64,000 nt of DNA from Phycisphaerales bacterium UBA7800 (GCA_002480565.1 DLCK01000049.1:1-64000), one strand, 5' to 3'. Shown: positions 41,861 through 52,209, numbered from the stretch's first letter. The notes: generated by a model not told the origin, from the letters alone. Numbers and translations are program-made.

Positions 41861-42592
41861 TGATGCAGCGGCGGCGGCTCTGAGACGTTTGCCACGAATC
41901 TTGAGATTCAACATTTCGACACTGAAACTAAATGCCATGGCAAAGTAGATGTATCCCTTTTGGATTGGCTGCCCCAAACCTTCAGCAACAAGCACCACAC
42001 CGATGAGTACCAGAAATGCCAAAGCCAGCATTTTCATCGTCGGGTGACGTTCAATAAAGCGACTGATCGAGCCGGCAAAAATCATCATCACACTCACAGC
42101 CAACACAATAGCAATGATCATCACCGTGATGTGGTCCACCATGCCCACCGCGGTAATCACCGAGTCCATGGAAAAGACCATGTCCAACATGAACACCTGA
42201 ACCAATACCCCAAACAATTTGGCCTTGGCTTTACCCGCATGTTTGGATACCGTGTCCGGCTCTTCAAGCTTGTGATGAATCTCCATGGTCGCTTTAGCAA
42301 TGAGAAACGCACCACCAATAAGCAGGATCAAACTGTGTCCCGTCACCTCATGGTTCAACACTGTAAACAATGTCTTGTGCATACTCATCACCCAACTGAT
42401 GGCAAAGAGTAGACCGATGCGACCTGCCATCGCCATAAGCAGTCCGAGTTTGCGTGCCGGTTCCTGTTGTTTTTCAGGGAGTCGATTGGTGAGAATCGAA
42501 ATAAACACCACGTTGTCAATGCCCAACACGATTTCCAGTACGGTCAATGTCAGTAGTGCAAGACCGTTTTCCAACGTCAGTAATTCAACCAT
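41855..42592 (-). CDS. TerC family integral membrane protein
   Basis: 245 residues, about seven membrane helices. VLEIVLGIDNVVFISILTNR and FMLDMVFSMDSVITAVGM are the two TerC signature repeats with conserved Asp in the membrane. TerC/Alx-type proteins are linked to metal efflux, mostly manganese, and to secreted metalloenzyme loading. It begins with ATG at 42592. No riboswitch was recognised in the 120 bp upstream. Confidence 0.88.
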   Translation of the reverse strand: MVELLTLENGLALLTLTVLEIVLGIDNVVFISILTNRLPEKQQEPARKLGLLMAMAGRIGLLFAISWVMSMHKTLFTVLNHEVTGHSLILLIGGAFLIAKATMEIHHKLEEPDTVSKHAGKAKAKLFGVLVQVFMLDMVFSMDSVITAVGMVDHITVMIIAIVLAVSVMMIFAGSISRFIERHPTMKMLALAFLVLIGVVLVAEGLGQPIQKGYIYFAMAFSFSVEMLNLKIRGKRLRAAAAASS

Positions 42593-42716
42593 GTGTAACC
42601 CTTGTGACCAGCTATCGAATACTCATCAGTGTAACAGGATTGCAGGCACAAATACGGGAATTCAACATCATTTAAATGCAATACCGCCATCCATCCACGA
42701 AACGTCGGCATCACAC

Positions 42717-42752
42717 TTTAAAGCCCGCGGGACTTGAGTCTCCAGGGTCTGC
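42717..42752. repeat. Short palindromic repeat, AAAGCCCGCGGGACT type, copy 2
   Basis: CTTTAAAGCCCGCGGGACTT then GAGTCTCCAGGGTCT matches 11418-11452 with about five changes, mostly in the right arm. It lies between the terC start and the GH31 stop. Confidence 0.5.
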
Positions 42753-42774
42753 GTGACGCATATTAAACGACGAT

Positions 42775-45048
42775 TCAACACTGCACATCAATCACGCGAA
42801 TCTGCTTACGATTGTTATCCTCAGCAAAATCAACAACAACACGCCCCTTGCGATCCGTCTTGATTGCATGAGTTTCCCCATCAAGCGTGATGGATTTGAT
42901 CTGTTGATCTCCGCAGAGTCGAAGGCGATAGGTACGCGTTTGAGGTTGACCTGTATAGCTGCCTTGTCTTGGGTGAACCACACAACGGAAGCCTCCGTCG
43001 ATGACCTGTTGTTCGATGCGCGTGATGCAATGCTGCCCGGATTCATGTGCAAAGCTTTCGCCATCATCTTCGTAGATTGACGACTCACTCGATTCACCTG
43101 GATACCAACGCAGATCGAGTTTTGTCTCATCACGTTGACCGACGAATTGGAGTTTGGGTCCCATGGGGATCACGCTACCTGCTTTGACGAAGATTGGACC
43201 ACCATGCCCATCACCTTTTTCAAAAGCAAATGTTTGATCGCCCTTAACCAACTTGCCTGTCCAGTAGTCATACCATTGACCTTCGGGCAGCGTAAACGAC
43301 TCGCAAAACGCAGCAGTCAACAGGGCATCACCGAGCATGTACTGACAGTGCAATTCATCGGCTCCCGGAAGTTGCGGGTATGCCAGAGGCATGGCGCGCA
43401 TCATCGGCATGCCGGTGGTGGAGGCCTTGTGCGCCATCGTATAAAAGTAAGGCAGCAGTCGGTATCGCAGCTTCGCATACCGCTTGAACATTTTGCCAAG
43501 TTCTTCACCGAGTAACCATGGGTGTCGCCAATAAGCCCAGCTATTAACCTGCGACCAAGGCTGGAGGAATCCGAAGTGGATGCCCTCATCCGTGAAGACA
43601 TCCATATCACAAGACGCATTGCTATGACCAGACAAACCATGGTTCAGAATGGAGATCAGCGGTTTAACCCCGCCACCGGTATCACCTGCCCAGGTTGCTG
43701 AATATTGGGCAATCCCCGCATAGGCACCGGAGGAATAAATCATGGGCCGAAGGTTGGTATGTTCTGCCATACCTTGAGACATCTGCTTGTTGAGCAGTGT
43801 CGGATAGAGGTTGTGCATCTGCTCATCGGTCATGCCGTTGAGGTAGCGACGGTCGGGATGTTCGTTGACCTGGTACGCACCATCCATCTTAAATGCGCGG
43901 GCGCCCTGGTCGACAAATTGCTTGAGATGTTCAAACCAAGGTTGGCCATGACGCATGTTTTTATCGAAGTACCGCGGCGGGTGGCCGATGTTCTTGTCCT
44001 GCTCAAAATCATCATCCGAAGGAACATCGTCCATTGCATTATCACTGACAAGCGAACTGTTTATCAGACACTGTTCTTCGTACTCACTCACATCGTAATC
44101 ACAGCAAAGCCACAGACTGAGTTTAAAACCCAATCGTTTTGCAGCTGCGATGAACGTGTTCTGCGACTTGTCGGCCCAACGTGGGATATGAAATCGTTCT
44201 TTACTCCACTGCTTGTCCGGCGTGGCGTCATAAAAATTTTCCATCCAACCCGGCTCAAGACCGATTAAATCACATGGTATTTTTTCACGTCGAAACGTCT
44301 GACAGTCATCAAGCATCGTCCGCGCATCCGCTTCTTCATGACAGACAAACGTCAAGCCATACGCCCAGCGTGGAAGCAGTAGCGGTCGGCCCATCAACTG
44401 TGTCCCACGATCCAAAAGTGTCGGCAGATCATCACCCACAAACAGATACAAGTCCAAGTGATCCGCCTGTGAGCAGATGGCAATTTGATCGGATTGAGAC
44501 TGAGCAACGTCATAGGACTGCTTACCGGTCGTCGAGCAGAAAGACGCCCAGCCGCGGGTACTCATCAACCATGGTGAAGGTGCGTAGCACTTGACGTTAC
44601 GGACCCAGAGTTGCGCTTTGTGATTGGATTTTTCCAGTCGATCGCGGTCTTCATCACCAAGACCATAGATCTTTTCATCAGCATGATGAGTCAGGTTGAG
44701 ATTAAAACCGCCATAAGGATCGACAGTCGGCGGATTGCATGTTTGCTGAAGTAATTTGCCATCGGTGGTGGTCAGCGTGAACTGCCCGTCTTCCAGACTC
44801 ATCGTCAACGTGGCAAGCTCAGTTGTAAGCGTCCACTGTTCATCGGTGCGATTGTGCGTTGCTTCACAGGATGGCCAATCGGTATTGAGTATGCCATACC
44901 GTTCCAAGGCCGATCGCGTTCGTTTGGGGTCAGGTGTAATCTGCAGACGGATAAGCCAAGGGGCTAAAGCTTCGATACAGCAGTAACCGCCCTGCTCAAG
45001 TTTCTGCCAAGGGGATGAAGACGTTTGTGTACTGAGAATCTGACTCAT
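42775..45048 (-). CDS. Glycoside hydrolase family 31 (alpha-glucosidase/alpha-xylosidase type)
   Basis: 757 residues. An N-terminal beta domain (YGLGDEDRDRLEKSNHK, the Y-G-L-G-E-like motif) is followed by a (beta/alpha)8 barrel. The nucleophile is probably Asp in ARAFKMDGAYQVNE, and the acid/base Asp is in ATWAGDTGGG; LRYRLLPYFYTMAHKASTTG is the typical stretch after the barrel. GH31 enzymes release alpha-linked glucose, xylose or related sugars with retention. No signal peptide is evident, so it is likely intracellular. The specificity within GH31 cannot be told. Confidence 0.85.
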   Translation of the reverse strand: MSQILSTQTSSSPWQKLEQGGYCCIEALAPWLIRLQITPDPKRTRSALERYGILNTDWPSCEATHNRTDEQWTLTTELATLTMSLEDGQFTLTTTDGKLLQQTCNPPTVDPYGGFNLNLTHHADEKIYGLGDEDRDRLEKSNHKAQLWVRNVKCYAPSPWLMSTRGWASFCSTTGKQSYDVAQSQSDQIAICSQADHLDLYLFVGDDLPTLLDRGTQLMGRPLLLPRWAYGLTFVCHEEADARTMLDDCQTFRREKIPCDLIGLEPGWMENFYDATPDKQWSKERFHIPRWADKSQNTFIAAAKRLGFKLSLWLCCDYDVSEYEEQCLINSSLVSDNAMDDVPSDDDFEQDKNIGHPPRYFDKNMRHGQPWFEHLKQFVDQGARAFKMDGAYQVNEHPDRRYLNGMTDEQMHNLYPTLLNKQMSQGMAEHTNLRPMIYSSGAYAGIAQYSATWAGDTGGGVKPLISILNHGLSGHSNASCDMDVFTDEGIHFGFLQPWSQVNSWAYWRHPWLLGEELGKMFKRYAKLRYRLLPYFYTMAHKASTTGMPMMRAMPLAYPQLPGADELHCQYMLGDALLTAAFCESFTLPEGQWYDYWTGKLVKGDQTFAFEKGDGHGGPIFVKAGSVIPMGPKLQFVGQRDETKLDLRWYPGESSESSIYEDDGESFAHESGQHCITRIEQQVIDGGFRCVVHPRQGSYTGQPQTRTYRLRLCGDQQIKSITLDGETHAIKTDRKGRVVVDFAEDNNRKQIRVIDVQC

Positions 45049-45169
45049 GTTGACCGCTTTTCACTGGCGATTGAAATACAAACCATGTCATAAAGACCAG
45101 CGAGCTATTATGATCAAATCATTCACAAGATGGGATTGATTCGCTCAATTGAATACAAAAAAGTCAATG

Positions 45170-46156
45170 TTAATTCACATTTTGAGACTGAGATTGGGAC
45201 GGCAGCTGGGATTGCGTGGATGGCTGGGATTGGGATTGGCTTTGAGACATGTTCTGGCCAACGACCGGCGCGAGTGTTGACGTGTTAAGCGGTTCAACAT
45301 CTACACTGACTCTAATCTGGTGATTACCACCCCCAAGTACAACGCCTTTAACTGGCGAGACGTCTTCAAAATCCCGTCCCCATGCCAGGGTAATGTGATC
45401 ATTGTTGACAATTTGAGAGTTGGTCGGATCAAAGTCCACCCAGCCGTTGTCCGGGCAATAGACTGCTGCCCAGGCATGTGAAGCGTCAGCCCCGATGAGT
45501 CGGGGTTTGCCTGGTGGCGGGTAGGTTCGCAGATAGCCACTGACATATCGGGCGGGTAAATCAAGGCTGCGAAGACAGGCGATCATCAAATGCGCAAAGT
45601 CCTGACAGACACCACTGCGCTGCTCGAAGACCTTCTGCACGGTGGTCAAAATCGTCGTACTGGTTGGATCAAATTTAAAGTCAACGTGAATCCGCTCAGA
45701 GAGATCTTTGGCAGCATCCAGAATCGGACGCCCTGGCGTGAACGATTTGAGTGTATAGGCTTGGAGCATCTGCAAGCCTGGTGCCAGTGGCGAATCAAAA
45801 CAATATTGATACGCATCAAGACCATCATTGGTCAGATCAGTAATCAGTTTATCACGTACCTGCTCCCATGGGCGGGACATGTTCTGGAGCAGCGGTTGGC
45901 GTGGCTGGACGTCAACGGTTCCCACGAGTTTGATGATTAACTGTTTGTGTGGTTGCTGCACGGCTGCAAAGGCTGCACTATTCCCAAAAAAATCGACATG
46001 CTTCTGAAACACATCCGGTGTCGGCGTGATGATCAAGTCAAAATTCTGCCACGTCTGATTGGACACCTCGCGCGGGAGCATATGAACCGCACTATGGCTA
46101 ACTGTGGCGGCGACTCCGTAGTGATATTCCGTGATATGGGTCAGGCGGTATTGCAT
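45170..46156 (-). CDS. Transglutaminase-like protein with a Ser/Gln-rich tail
   Basis: 328 residues. An N-terminal bacterial transglutaminase-associated domain (MQYRLTHITEYHYGVAATVS) precedes a transglutaminase core with Cys in RSGVCQDFAHLM, His in GADASHAWAAVY and Asp in WVDFDPTN. After residue 290 the chain becomes a low-complexity tail of SQ repeats, reading SQSQSQSQ with Pro and Thr. It is the last gene of a three-gene cluster with ATP-grasp/alpha-E and DUF2126 proteins. The core probably works as a peptidase or amide hydrolase rather than a cross-linker (inference from the family). Confidence 0.85.
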   Translation of the reverse strand: MQYRLTHITEYHYGVAATVSHSAVHMLPREVSNQTWQNFDLIITPTPDVFQKHVDFFGNSAAFAAVQQPHKQLIIKLVGTVDVQPRQPLLQNMSRPWEQVRDKLITDLTNDGLDAYQYCFDSPLAPGLQMLQAYTLKSFTPGRPILDAAKDLSERIHVDFKFDPTSTTILTTVQKVFEQRSGVCQDFAHLMIACLRSLDLPARYVSGYLRTYPPPGKPRLIGADASHAWAAVYCPDNGWVDFDPTNSQIVNNDHITLAWGRDFEDVSPVKGVVLGGGNHQIRVSVDVEPLNTSTLAPVVGQNMSQSQSQSQPSTQSQLPSQSQSQNVN

Positions 46157-46178
46157 GGTGGACTTTATAGTTTAACGC

Positions 46179-48743
46179 TCAAACCGCCTCCATGCCCAGG
46201 GATTGTGGGTTTAACGATGTGACCGATAGAGATTGCAACGGCTGAGCATGCACAAGGTAACGCTGAGTCAGTTGATCGTTAAGCTCCAGCAATTCGCTGA
46301 CCAGTCGATTTAACAGGTCAGAAAGTTCACTACGTCGCCCAAGTGAATCCCGTTGGGACAATTGCTGCACATCTGCCAACCGTAATTCCGAAAGTAATTT
46401 CAAGATGTGCTTCTGTTCGCTGGTGCGTTGCCCGTCGAGTATTTCACGTGGCAGGGTATCAATATGCCGCGATAGTTCATTGAGTTGAAACCCAACACTC
46501 TGTGGGTTGGTTTCGTCAATCAGAAGCAAGTCCAAAACCGGTAACGCTGCCACCGTTGTCTGATACCGTGAGCGATAGGTCATGTTACTGCTGGCAATTT
46601 CCAACGCCGCATCAAGCATGGGCAATTCATGTTCCTCTTGGGGGACCACCAATTCATCAAGTAACGTTGCAGTGAACAATGCCCGTTCAACACGTCGACC
46701 CATCATCAAAAAACGCCAACCCTGGCCCTGCGTCATACTCTCATGGCTAAAACCTGCAAACGCAGTGAACGGCACAAGTAACTCGTCAAGTAACTCAAGC
46801 TGCTCGGTCATATCCAAAGGGGTAACGGCAGCCTGGGAAAGACGTCGATCGATTTGACTGAGAATACGCCACGTATCCAGACTAATCCGGTCACGTACCA
46901 CCGACCCCAATCGCCGGATGTGATGAGCCATTGACAGTAAACCAAAATCAAGTTCCCGTTCAAAAAGCACCATCTGCAAGTAGCCAATCACCCGATCGTA
47001 CTCCTCAAGAGGCGACTGAATCGGCCCATTTTCTGGTGTCGCAAATGTCTTGCGTCCAAGTAACGTAAAAAGCCTTGGCAGTTCCGGACAGCTTTCCTCC
47101 ATCACCTGATCAATCATGCGTTGGATAATCGACCGACACAATCGCACCAATGACTCGGCACGTTCGACATAACGTCCAAGCCAGAACATCGTGTCTGCTA
47201 CACGACTGGGCAAGTCCTGTGTCTGTCTTGCGAGTTTCACATTGCTAACGTCCGTTGGAAGCAGGCTGAACATATTCACCGGCCCGTCGGATAACACCCA
47301 TGCGTCCTTGGAGCCGCCACCTTTTTGCATGGAGATAATCTTCGAGTCCTGTGCGGAACTAATCCGTGACAACCCACCGGGCATGACGGTATACCCGTCC
47401 TCTGTTGCTGCGACGTACACCCGAAGCAGTAAATGACGTGGGACAAGGCAATCCCCTTGCCAGGTCGGAACCGTAGAAAGCGTGACACTTTCCTGGCCGA
47501 TGTAGTGATGTGGGTTGGCTAGAATTTTGGCTTTAAGCTCATCAATTTGCGGCTTGGTCAGAGACTGCCCAAAAATCGGCGGCGTTTTGTGTGGTCCATC
47601 AAAGGCAGACTTGATCACCAGTTCATGCAGGTGTTCAAGGACATAAGTCCGAGCCTGCTGATGTCCACACCACCAGGTTGCGACACTTGGCAATAGCGCC
47701 TCTTCACCGGTAATCTTGCGACAAAGCGACCGGAAAAACGGCATAAACGCAGGCGTTTCAATCACACCACTCCCCAGCGCGTTGGCAATGGTTACCTCGC
47801 CAGCGGCAGCGGCCTGAACCAAACCTGCCACGCCCAACTGTGAGTCGTTACGCAGTTCCAAAGGGTCACAGTATTCATCATCCAAGCGACGAAGAATCAC
47901 ATCCACGCGCTGAAGTCCGCTTAGTGTTTTGAGATAGACCTTGTTGTTACGCACCGCCAGATCGCCACCCTCAGCGAGTGTGAACCCAAGGTAACGAGCC
48001 AGATAAGCGTGTTCGAAATAAGTCTCGTTGTAAGGTCCAGGTGTCAACAGGACGATGCGCGGATTATCGCGACCCTGGGGTGCCAAATGAGCAAGCGTCT
48101 CGCGGAGTTTGGAAAAGAACATTGCAAGTCGCTGCACGCCACACTGACGAAACAAATTGGGGAAGGTGCGCGACATGACCACACGATTTTCCAAGGCATA
48201 ACCTGCACCCGAGGGCGCTTGCGTGCGGTCATCCACAACCCACCACTGCCCCGCAGGATTCCGGGCAATGTCCACGCCGTACAACACCAGATGCTGATCC
48301 TTGCGCTGACGGATTGCGGTGCAGGGTCGCAAAAAATGTGGGTTGGCATAAACCATGTCCGCAGGCAGCACATTGCTGGTAATCAGCGAACGCGAACCAT
48401 GCAGATTGGTTAACACGTGATTGAGTACAAATGCCCGTTGAATCAAAGCCTTTTCAAGCTTGGCCCATTCATCATGGGCGATTACCAACGGTACAGGATC
48501 CAACGCCCAGGGACGCTCCATGCCATGTGGATCGCCGTACACGTTGTAGGTCACACCGTTGTCTTGAATCAGACGCTGAGCATTGACCCATCGGCTGTTA
48601 ACCGTCTGGGCTCCCATCTGAGCAAAGCCTTCAACGAGCTTGCCCCATTGCGGGTGCATGTTCCCTGATGCGTCCAGCAGTTCGTCATACGTCCCTGCCA
48701 AGGGGCTATAGTCATTCGCTGGTGAGTTGATCGTGGGCATCAT
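46179..48743 (-). CDS. Fused circularly permuted ATP-grasp and alpha-E protein
   Basis: 854 residues. Residues about 80-480 form a circularly permuted ATP-grasp domain (formerly DUF404/DUF407), with NVYGDPHGMERPWALDPVPL, RQRKDQHLVLYGVDIARNP and GSGVIETPAFMPFF. From about 515 (DTMFWLGRYVERAESLVRL) to the end it is an alpha-E (DUF403) helical domain. In many bacteria these are two separate genes. ATP-grasp enzymes make peptide-like bonds using ATP, so the cluster is thought to form and cut an amide-linked product. No substrate is known. The stop is 23 bp before the transglutaminase start; the upstream gene ends 8 bp away. Confidence 0.85.
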   Translation of the reverse strand: MMPTINSPANDYSPLAGTYDELLDASGNMHPQWGKLVEGFAQMGAQTVNSRWVNAQRLIQDNGVTYNVYGDPHGMERPWALDPVPLVIAHDEWAKLEKALIQRAFVLNHVLTNLHGSRSLITSNVLPADMVYANPHFLRPCTAIRQRKDQHLVLYGVDIARNPAGQWWVVDDRTQAPSGAGYALENRVVMSRTFPNLFRQCGVQRLAMFFSKLRETLAHLAPQGRDNPRIVLLTPGPYNETYFEHAYLARYLGFTLAEGGDLAVRNNKVYLKTLSGLQRVDVILRRLDDEYCDPLELRNDSQLGVAGLVQAAAAGEVTIANALGSGVIETPAFMPFFRSLCRKITGEEALLPSVATWWCGHQQARTYVLEHLHELVIKSAFDGPHKTPPIFGQSLTKPQIDELKAKILANPHHYIGQESVTLSTVPTWQGDCLVPRHLLLRVYVAATEDGYTVMPGGLSRISSAQDSKIISMQKGGGSKDAWVLSDGPVNMFSLLPTDVSNVKLARQTQDLPSRVADTMFWLGRYVERAESLVRLCRSIIQRMIDQVMEESCPELPRLFTLLGRKTFATPENGPIQSPLEEYDRVIGYLQMVLFERELDFGLLSMAHHIRRLGSVVRDRISLDTWRILSQIDRRLSQAAVTPLDMTEQLELLDELLVPFTAFAGFSHESMTQGQGWRFLMMGRRVERALFTATLLDELVVPQEEHELPMLDAALEIASSNMTYRSRYQTTVAALPVLDLLLIDETNPQSVGFQLNELSRHIDTLPREILDGQRTSEQKHILKLLSELRLADVQQLSQRDSLGRRSELSDLLNRLVSELLELNDQLTQRYLVHAQPLQSLSVTSLNPQSLGMEAV

Positions 48744-48750
48744 AGACTCA

Positions 48751-51700
48751 TTATTGTAGCGGCAAACGGCGCAAGTCGAGTGTCACCGGCATTTCACTGC
48801 TGCGTTCAAGCTGGCGAACCTGAATCGGACCGGGCGTGTGACCGATGCTGTGGAACCGTTCAACACGTCGCGTCTCGGCCTCTAAGGCATTAACAGGAAA
48901 GACTTCATGTGATCGCCCGCCTGGATGCGATACATAATAGGTACACCCGCCAATGGCCCGAGAATTAAATCGGTCAAACAGATCAACCACCAATGGCGCA
49001 TGCACCGGAATCGTCGGATGCAAACAGTTCGGTGGCTGCCAAGCCCTGAATCGCAAGCCTGCCACAAACGTCCCCGGCTCGCCAGTCGGAGTCAAAGGCA
49101 ACTCCACGCGATTCACGGATACGGCGTGGCGACCTTCAATCATCCCGGTCACCTTGATCTGCACACGCTCCAAAGAGGAGTCCACGTAACGCGCAGTCCC
49201 GCCTTGCGTAGCCTCTTCACCCAGCACTAACCAGGGCTCAATGGCCTGACGCAATTCAATGGTCACCCCGTCATAGGTCACACGACCCATCACCGGATAA
49301 CGGAACTCAAAATGCGTGGCAAACCAATCCGCGTGAAACGACATCCCCGCAGCATTCAAATCACGCAGGACCTGATTGAAATCCTCCGACACATAATGGG
49401 GTAACAGGTATCGGTCATGTAATGCAGTCCCCCATCGCGTTAGCGGCGCGGTGTAAGGCGTCTCCCAAAAATGTGCGATCAACGCGCGAATCAGAAGCTG
49501 CTGCGTCAAGCTCATCCGAGCATGAGGCGGCATCTCAAAACCACGTAATTCCAACAAGCCCAATCGTCCGGTCACACTGTCCGGTGAGTAAAGCTTGTCA
49601 ATGCAGAACTCGGCGCGATGGGTATTGCCGGTAAGGTCAGTAAGCAGGTGACGGTAAAGCCGATCCACAATCCACGGCGGGAGTGTTGGATCACCGGGCT
49701 TGGGGGTCTGAGCGAATGCGATTTCCAACTCGTATGCTGCATCGGGACGACCTTCATCCACACGCGGCGCCTGCGAGGTTGGGCCGATGAACATACTGGA
49801 AAACAGGTAACTTAGCGACGGATGATTCACCCAGTAACCGATGAGCGATTTGAGCACATCCGGCCTGCGTAAAAACGGGGAGTCTGCGGGGGTGCTTCCG
49901 CCGACGACGATGTGATTACCACCGCCGGTTCCGGTATGACGTCCGTCGATCTGGAATTTTTCTGTTCCCAGATAGGTCCGTCGCGCTTCGTCGTAGATGG
50001 TGTTGGTCACATCGACCATTTGCCGCCATGAATGTGTTGGTTGAATGTTGACTTCAATCACGCCCGGATCAGGGGTGACTTTGAGTAAATCCACACGACT
50101 GTCATAGGGTGGGGTGTAGCCTTCAATCAACACCGGCATTTTGAGGATTGATGCGGTGTGTTCGATGGCTGCAACCAATTCAAGGTAATCCTCAATGGTC
50201 TTTGTCGGTGGCATGAAGACATACATGCGACCTTCGCGTGCTTCGACACAGATAGCAGTTCGCATCACCCAATGGGCTGACTCACCGGGCTTGGGGGCGC
50301 GGTTCCATGGTGCGTTATCAATGGATTCGGATTCGCCATAGGGAACCTGCTGAGGCTCATCGAAGTTGCGACCCACGTGAGTCACGTGACGTCGGTTCTT
50401 GCCTGCGGACTTGCCTTTACCTGGACGTGACGGGTCGGCTTCCTGGCCGTCTTCCTCCCACACCGCCCCTGATTGATGCATGTTTTGAGGCATAATCATC
50501 GCCCGACGAGCCGGGAGCGACGGTCGCTGCTCAATAGGATCCGACGGATGGATGTATGGATATTCACTTTCCTTGACCCATGGCAAAGACTCCAGAGGCA
50601 ACCGCAAACCCACCGGCGAGTCACCGGGAATCAGGTACAGTTGCTGACCACGAAGCATCCACAATCCACTATGCCACGCCGGCCCGTCATAGGTATAGTT
50701 GCGCTCAATCGGCAGGACATAACCCACCGGCGTGTTGAGTCCACGTTCAAACACACGCAACAACCGCGCCCGTTCTTCAGCATCATCAAGCTTGCTGTCC
50801 TGGGGATTAACATTGACCGGCAACTCCCGTTCACGCAGTGCGTACTTAACGGGGTCTTCAAACGCAGTGATGATGTATTGGTCTTTGACACCCATCTGTC
50901 GCGTGAATTCGGTCATGAATTTAAGCGCATCTTCATGCGTCAACCCATAGTCCTTGGACTCATCACCGATGAGTGTATCATCTTCCCAAATGGGGATGCC
51001 ATCGCGTCGCCAGTACAGACCCAACGCCCAGCGTGGCAGTTGTTCGCCGGGATACCATTTACCTTGTCCAAAGTGCAGTAAGCCACCGGGCGCAAATTTG
51101 CTGCGCAGGCGACGGATCAACTCATCGGCCATCGGCTTTTTGGTCGGGCCAACTGCACCGGTGTTCCATTCCTCGCCTTCCTGATCCATGATGGAAACGA
51201 ACGTGGGTTCACCGCCCATGGTCAGCCGGACATCGTTGTCGGCAAGGCGTTGATCGACCTGGTCTCCCAAGGTGTTGATCGCCTGCCACTGACCTTCGGT
51301 GTAAGGCTTGGTGACACGTGGGTCTTCGTGGATCCGCGTGACGGACATGCTTACTTCAAATTCAACATTGGATTCGGAGACGCCGCCCTCAATGGGTGCT
51401 GCGCCGATGGCGTTGGCGCTGGTAGCCAGGGGGATGTGCCCCTCTCCGCACAGCAGGCCGCTGGTGCCATCAAGTCCGACCCAACCCGCACCGGGCAGAT
51501 AGACTTCGCACCATGCATGCAGGTCACAGACATCCTGTTCGACACCTGCTGCTGCATTCTCTTCAATGGGTTTAACATCCGGGGCAAGCTGAATGGAATA
51601 GCCAGAGACAAACCGCGCAGCCACCCCGCAACGTCGAAACAGATTGACCATCAACCACGCAAAGTCGCGGCAGGAGCCCTTGCCTTCCCGAAGCGTCCGC

Positions 51701-52209
51701 TCAGGGGTGTAGACCCCAGGGTCCATCCGGATGGTGTAGCCCACTGAGTTGTGAACCAGTTGATTCACATGCACCAAAAAGTCGTTGGTGGGCATCTTCT
51801 CTTTACTGATCTGATTAAACAGTTCTTCAAACTTGCCCCGCAATGGCATCTTGGCAAAGTAAGGTCGAAGCTCACGTGTCACCTGTCTGCTGTAGGTAAA
51901 CGGATATTCCTCAGCATTTTTCTCCAGGAAAAAGTCAAAAGGATTGATCACCGTCATGTCGGTAATCAGGTCAATTTCCAAGCCGAAGACGCGAGTCTTT
52001 TCGGGAAAGACCAATCGAGCCAGATAGTTACTCTGCGGGTCCTGCTGCCAATTGATGAAATGACTGGCAGGTTTGACTTTAAGTGAGTAACTGACAATCG
52101 GCGTCCGACAATGCGGGGCCGGCCGAAGTCGGACAATCTGGGGTCCAAGTTCGACCTGACGGTCATAATGGTATTCAGTCTTATGATTGAGCGCAACACG
52201 AATGGTCAT
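48751..52209 (-). CDS. Large transglutaminase-DUF2126 protein
   Basis: 1152 residues from the ATG at 52209 (AGAGGA about 11 bp upstream; the frame opens at 52236). Domains: transglutaminase N (RVALNHKTEYHYDRQVELGP), transglutaminase core with Cys in GKGSCRDFAWLM, His in DLHAWCEVY and Asp in WVGLDGTSG, then from about 320 a DUF2126 region (TMGGEPTFVSIMD, VEINVQPTHSWRQMVD, HTGTGGGNHIVVGG), which is related to glutamine-synthetase-like amidoligases (GNHIV and E-rich blocks). First gene of the three-gene cluster. The combination is known in many bacteria, but its product is unidentified. Confidence 0.87.
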   Translation of the reverse strand: MTIRVALNHKTEYHYDRQVELGPQIVRLRPAPHCRTPIVSYSLKVKPASHFINWQQDPQSNYLARLVFPEKTRVFGLEIDLITDMTVINPFDFFLEKNAEEYPFTYSRQVTRELRPYFAKMPLRGKFEELFNQISKEKMPTNDFLVHVNQLVHNSVGYTIRMDPGVYTPERTLREGKGSCRDFAWLMVNLFRRCGVAARFVSGYSIQLAPDVKPIEENAAAGVEQDVCDLHAWCEVYLPGAGWVGLDGTSGLLCGEGHIPLATSANAIGAAPIEGGVSESNVEFEVSMSVTRIHEDPRVTKPYTEGQWQAINTLGDQVDQRLADNDVRLTMGGEPTFVSIMDQEGEEWNTGAVGPTKKPMADELIRRLRSKFAPGGLLHFGQGKWYPGEQLPRWALGLYWRRDGIPIWEDDTLIGDESKDYGLTHEDALKFMTEFTRQMGVKDQYIITAFEDPVKYALRERELPVNVNPQDSKLDDAEERARLLRVFERGLNTPVGYVLPIERNYTYDGPAWHSGLWMLRGQQLYLIPGDSPVGLRLPLESLPWVKESEYPYIHPSDPIEQRPSLPARRAMIMPQNMHQSGAVWEEDGQEADPSRPGKGKSAGKNRRHVTHVGRNFDEPQQVPYGESESIDNAPWNRAPKPGESAHWVMRTAICVEAREGRMYVFMPPTKTIEDYLELVAAIEHTASILKMPVLIEGYTPPYDSRVDLLKVTPDPGVIEVNIQPTHSWRQMVDVTNTIYDEARRTYLGTEKFQIDGRHTGTGGGNHIVVGGSTPADSPFLRRPDVLKSLIGYWVNHPSLSYLFSSMFIGPTSQAPRVDEGRPDAAYELEIAFAQTPKPGDPTLPPWIVDRLYRHLLTDLTGNTHRAEFCIDKLYSPDSVTGRLGLLELRGFEMPPHARMSLTQQLLIRALIAHFWETPYTAPLTRWGTALHDRYLLPHYVSEDFNQVLRDLNAAGMSFHADWFATHFEFRYPVMGRVTYDGVTIELRQAIEPWLVLGEEATQGGTARYVDSSLERVQIKVTGMIEGRHAVSVNRVELPLTPTGEPGTFVAGLRFRAWQPPNCLHPTIPVHAPLVVDLFDRFNSRAIGGCTYYVSHPGGRSHEVFPVNALEAETRRVERFHSIGHTPGPIQVRQLERSSEMPVTLDLRRLPLQ

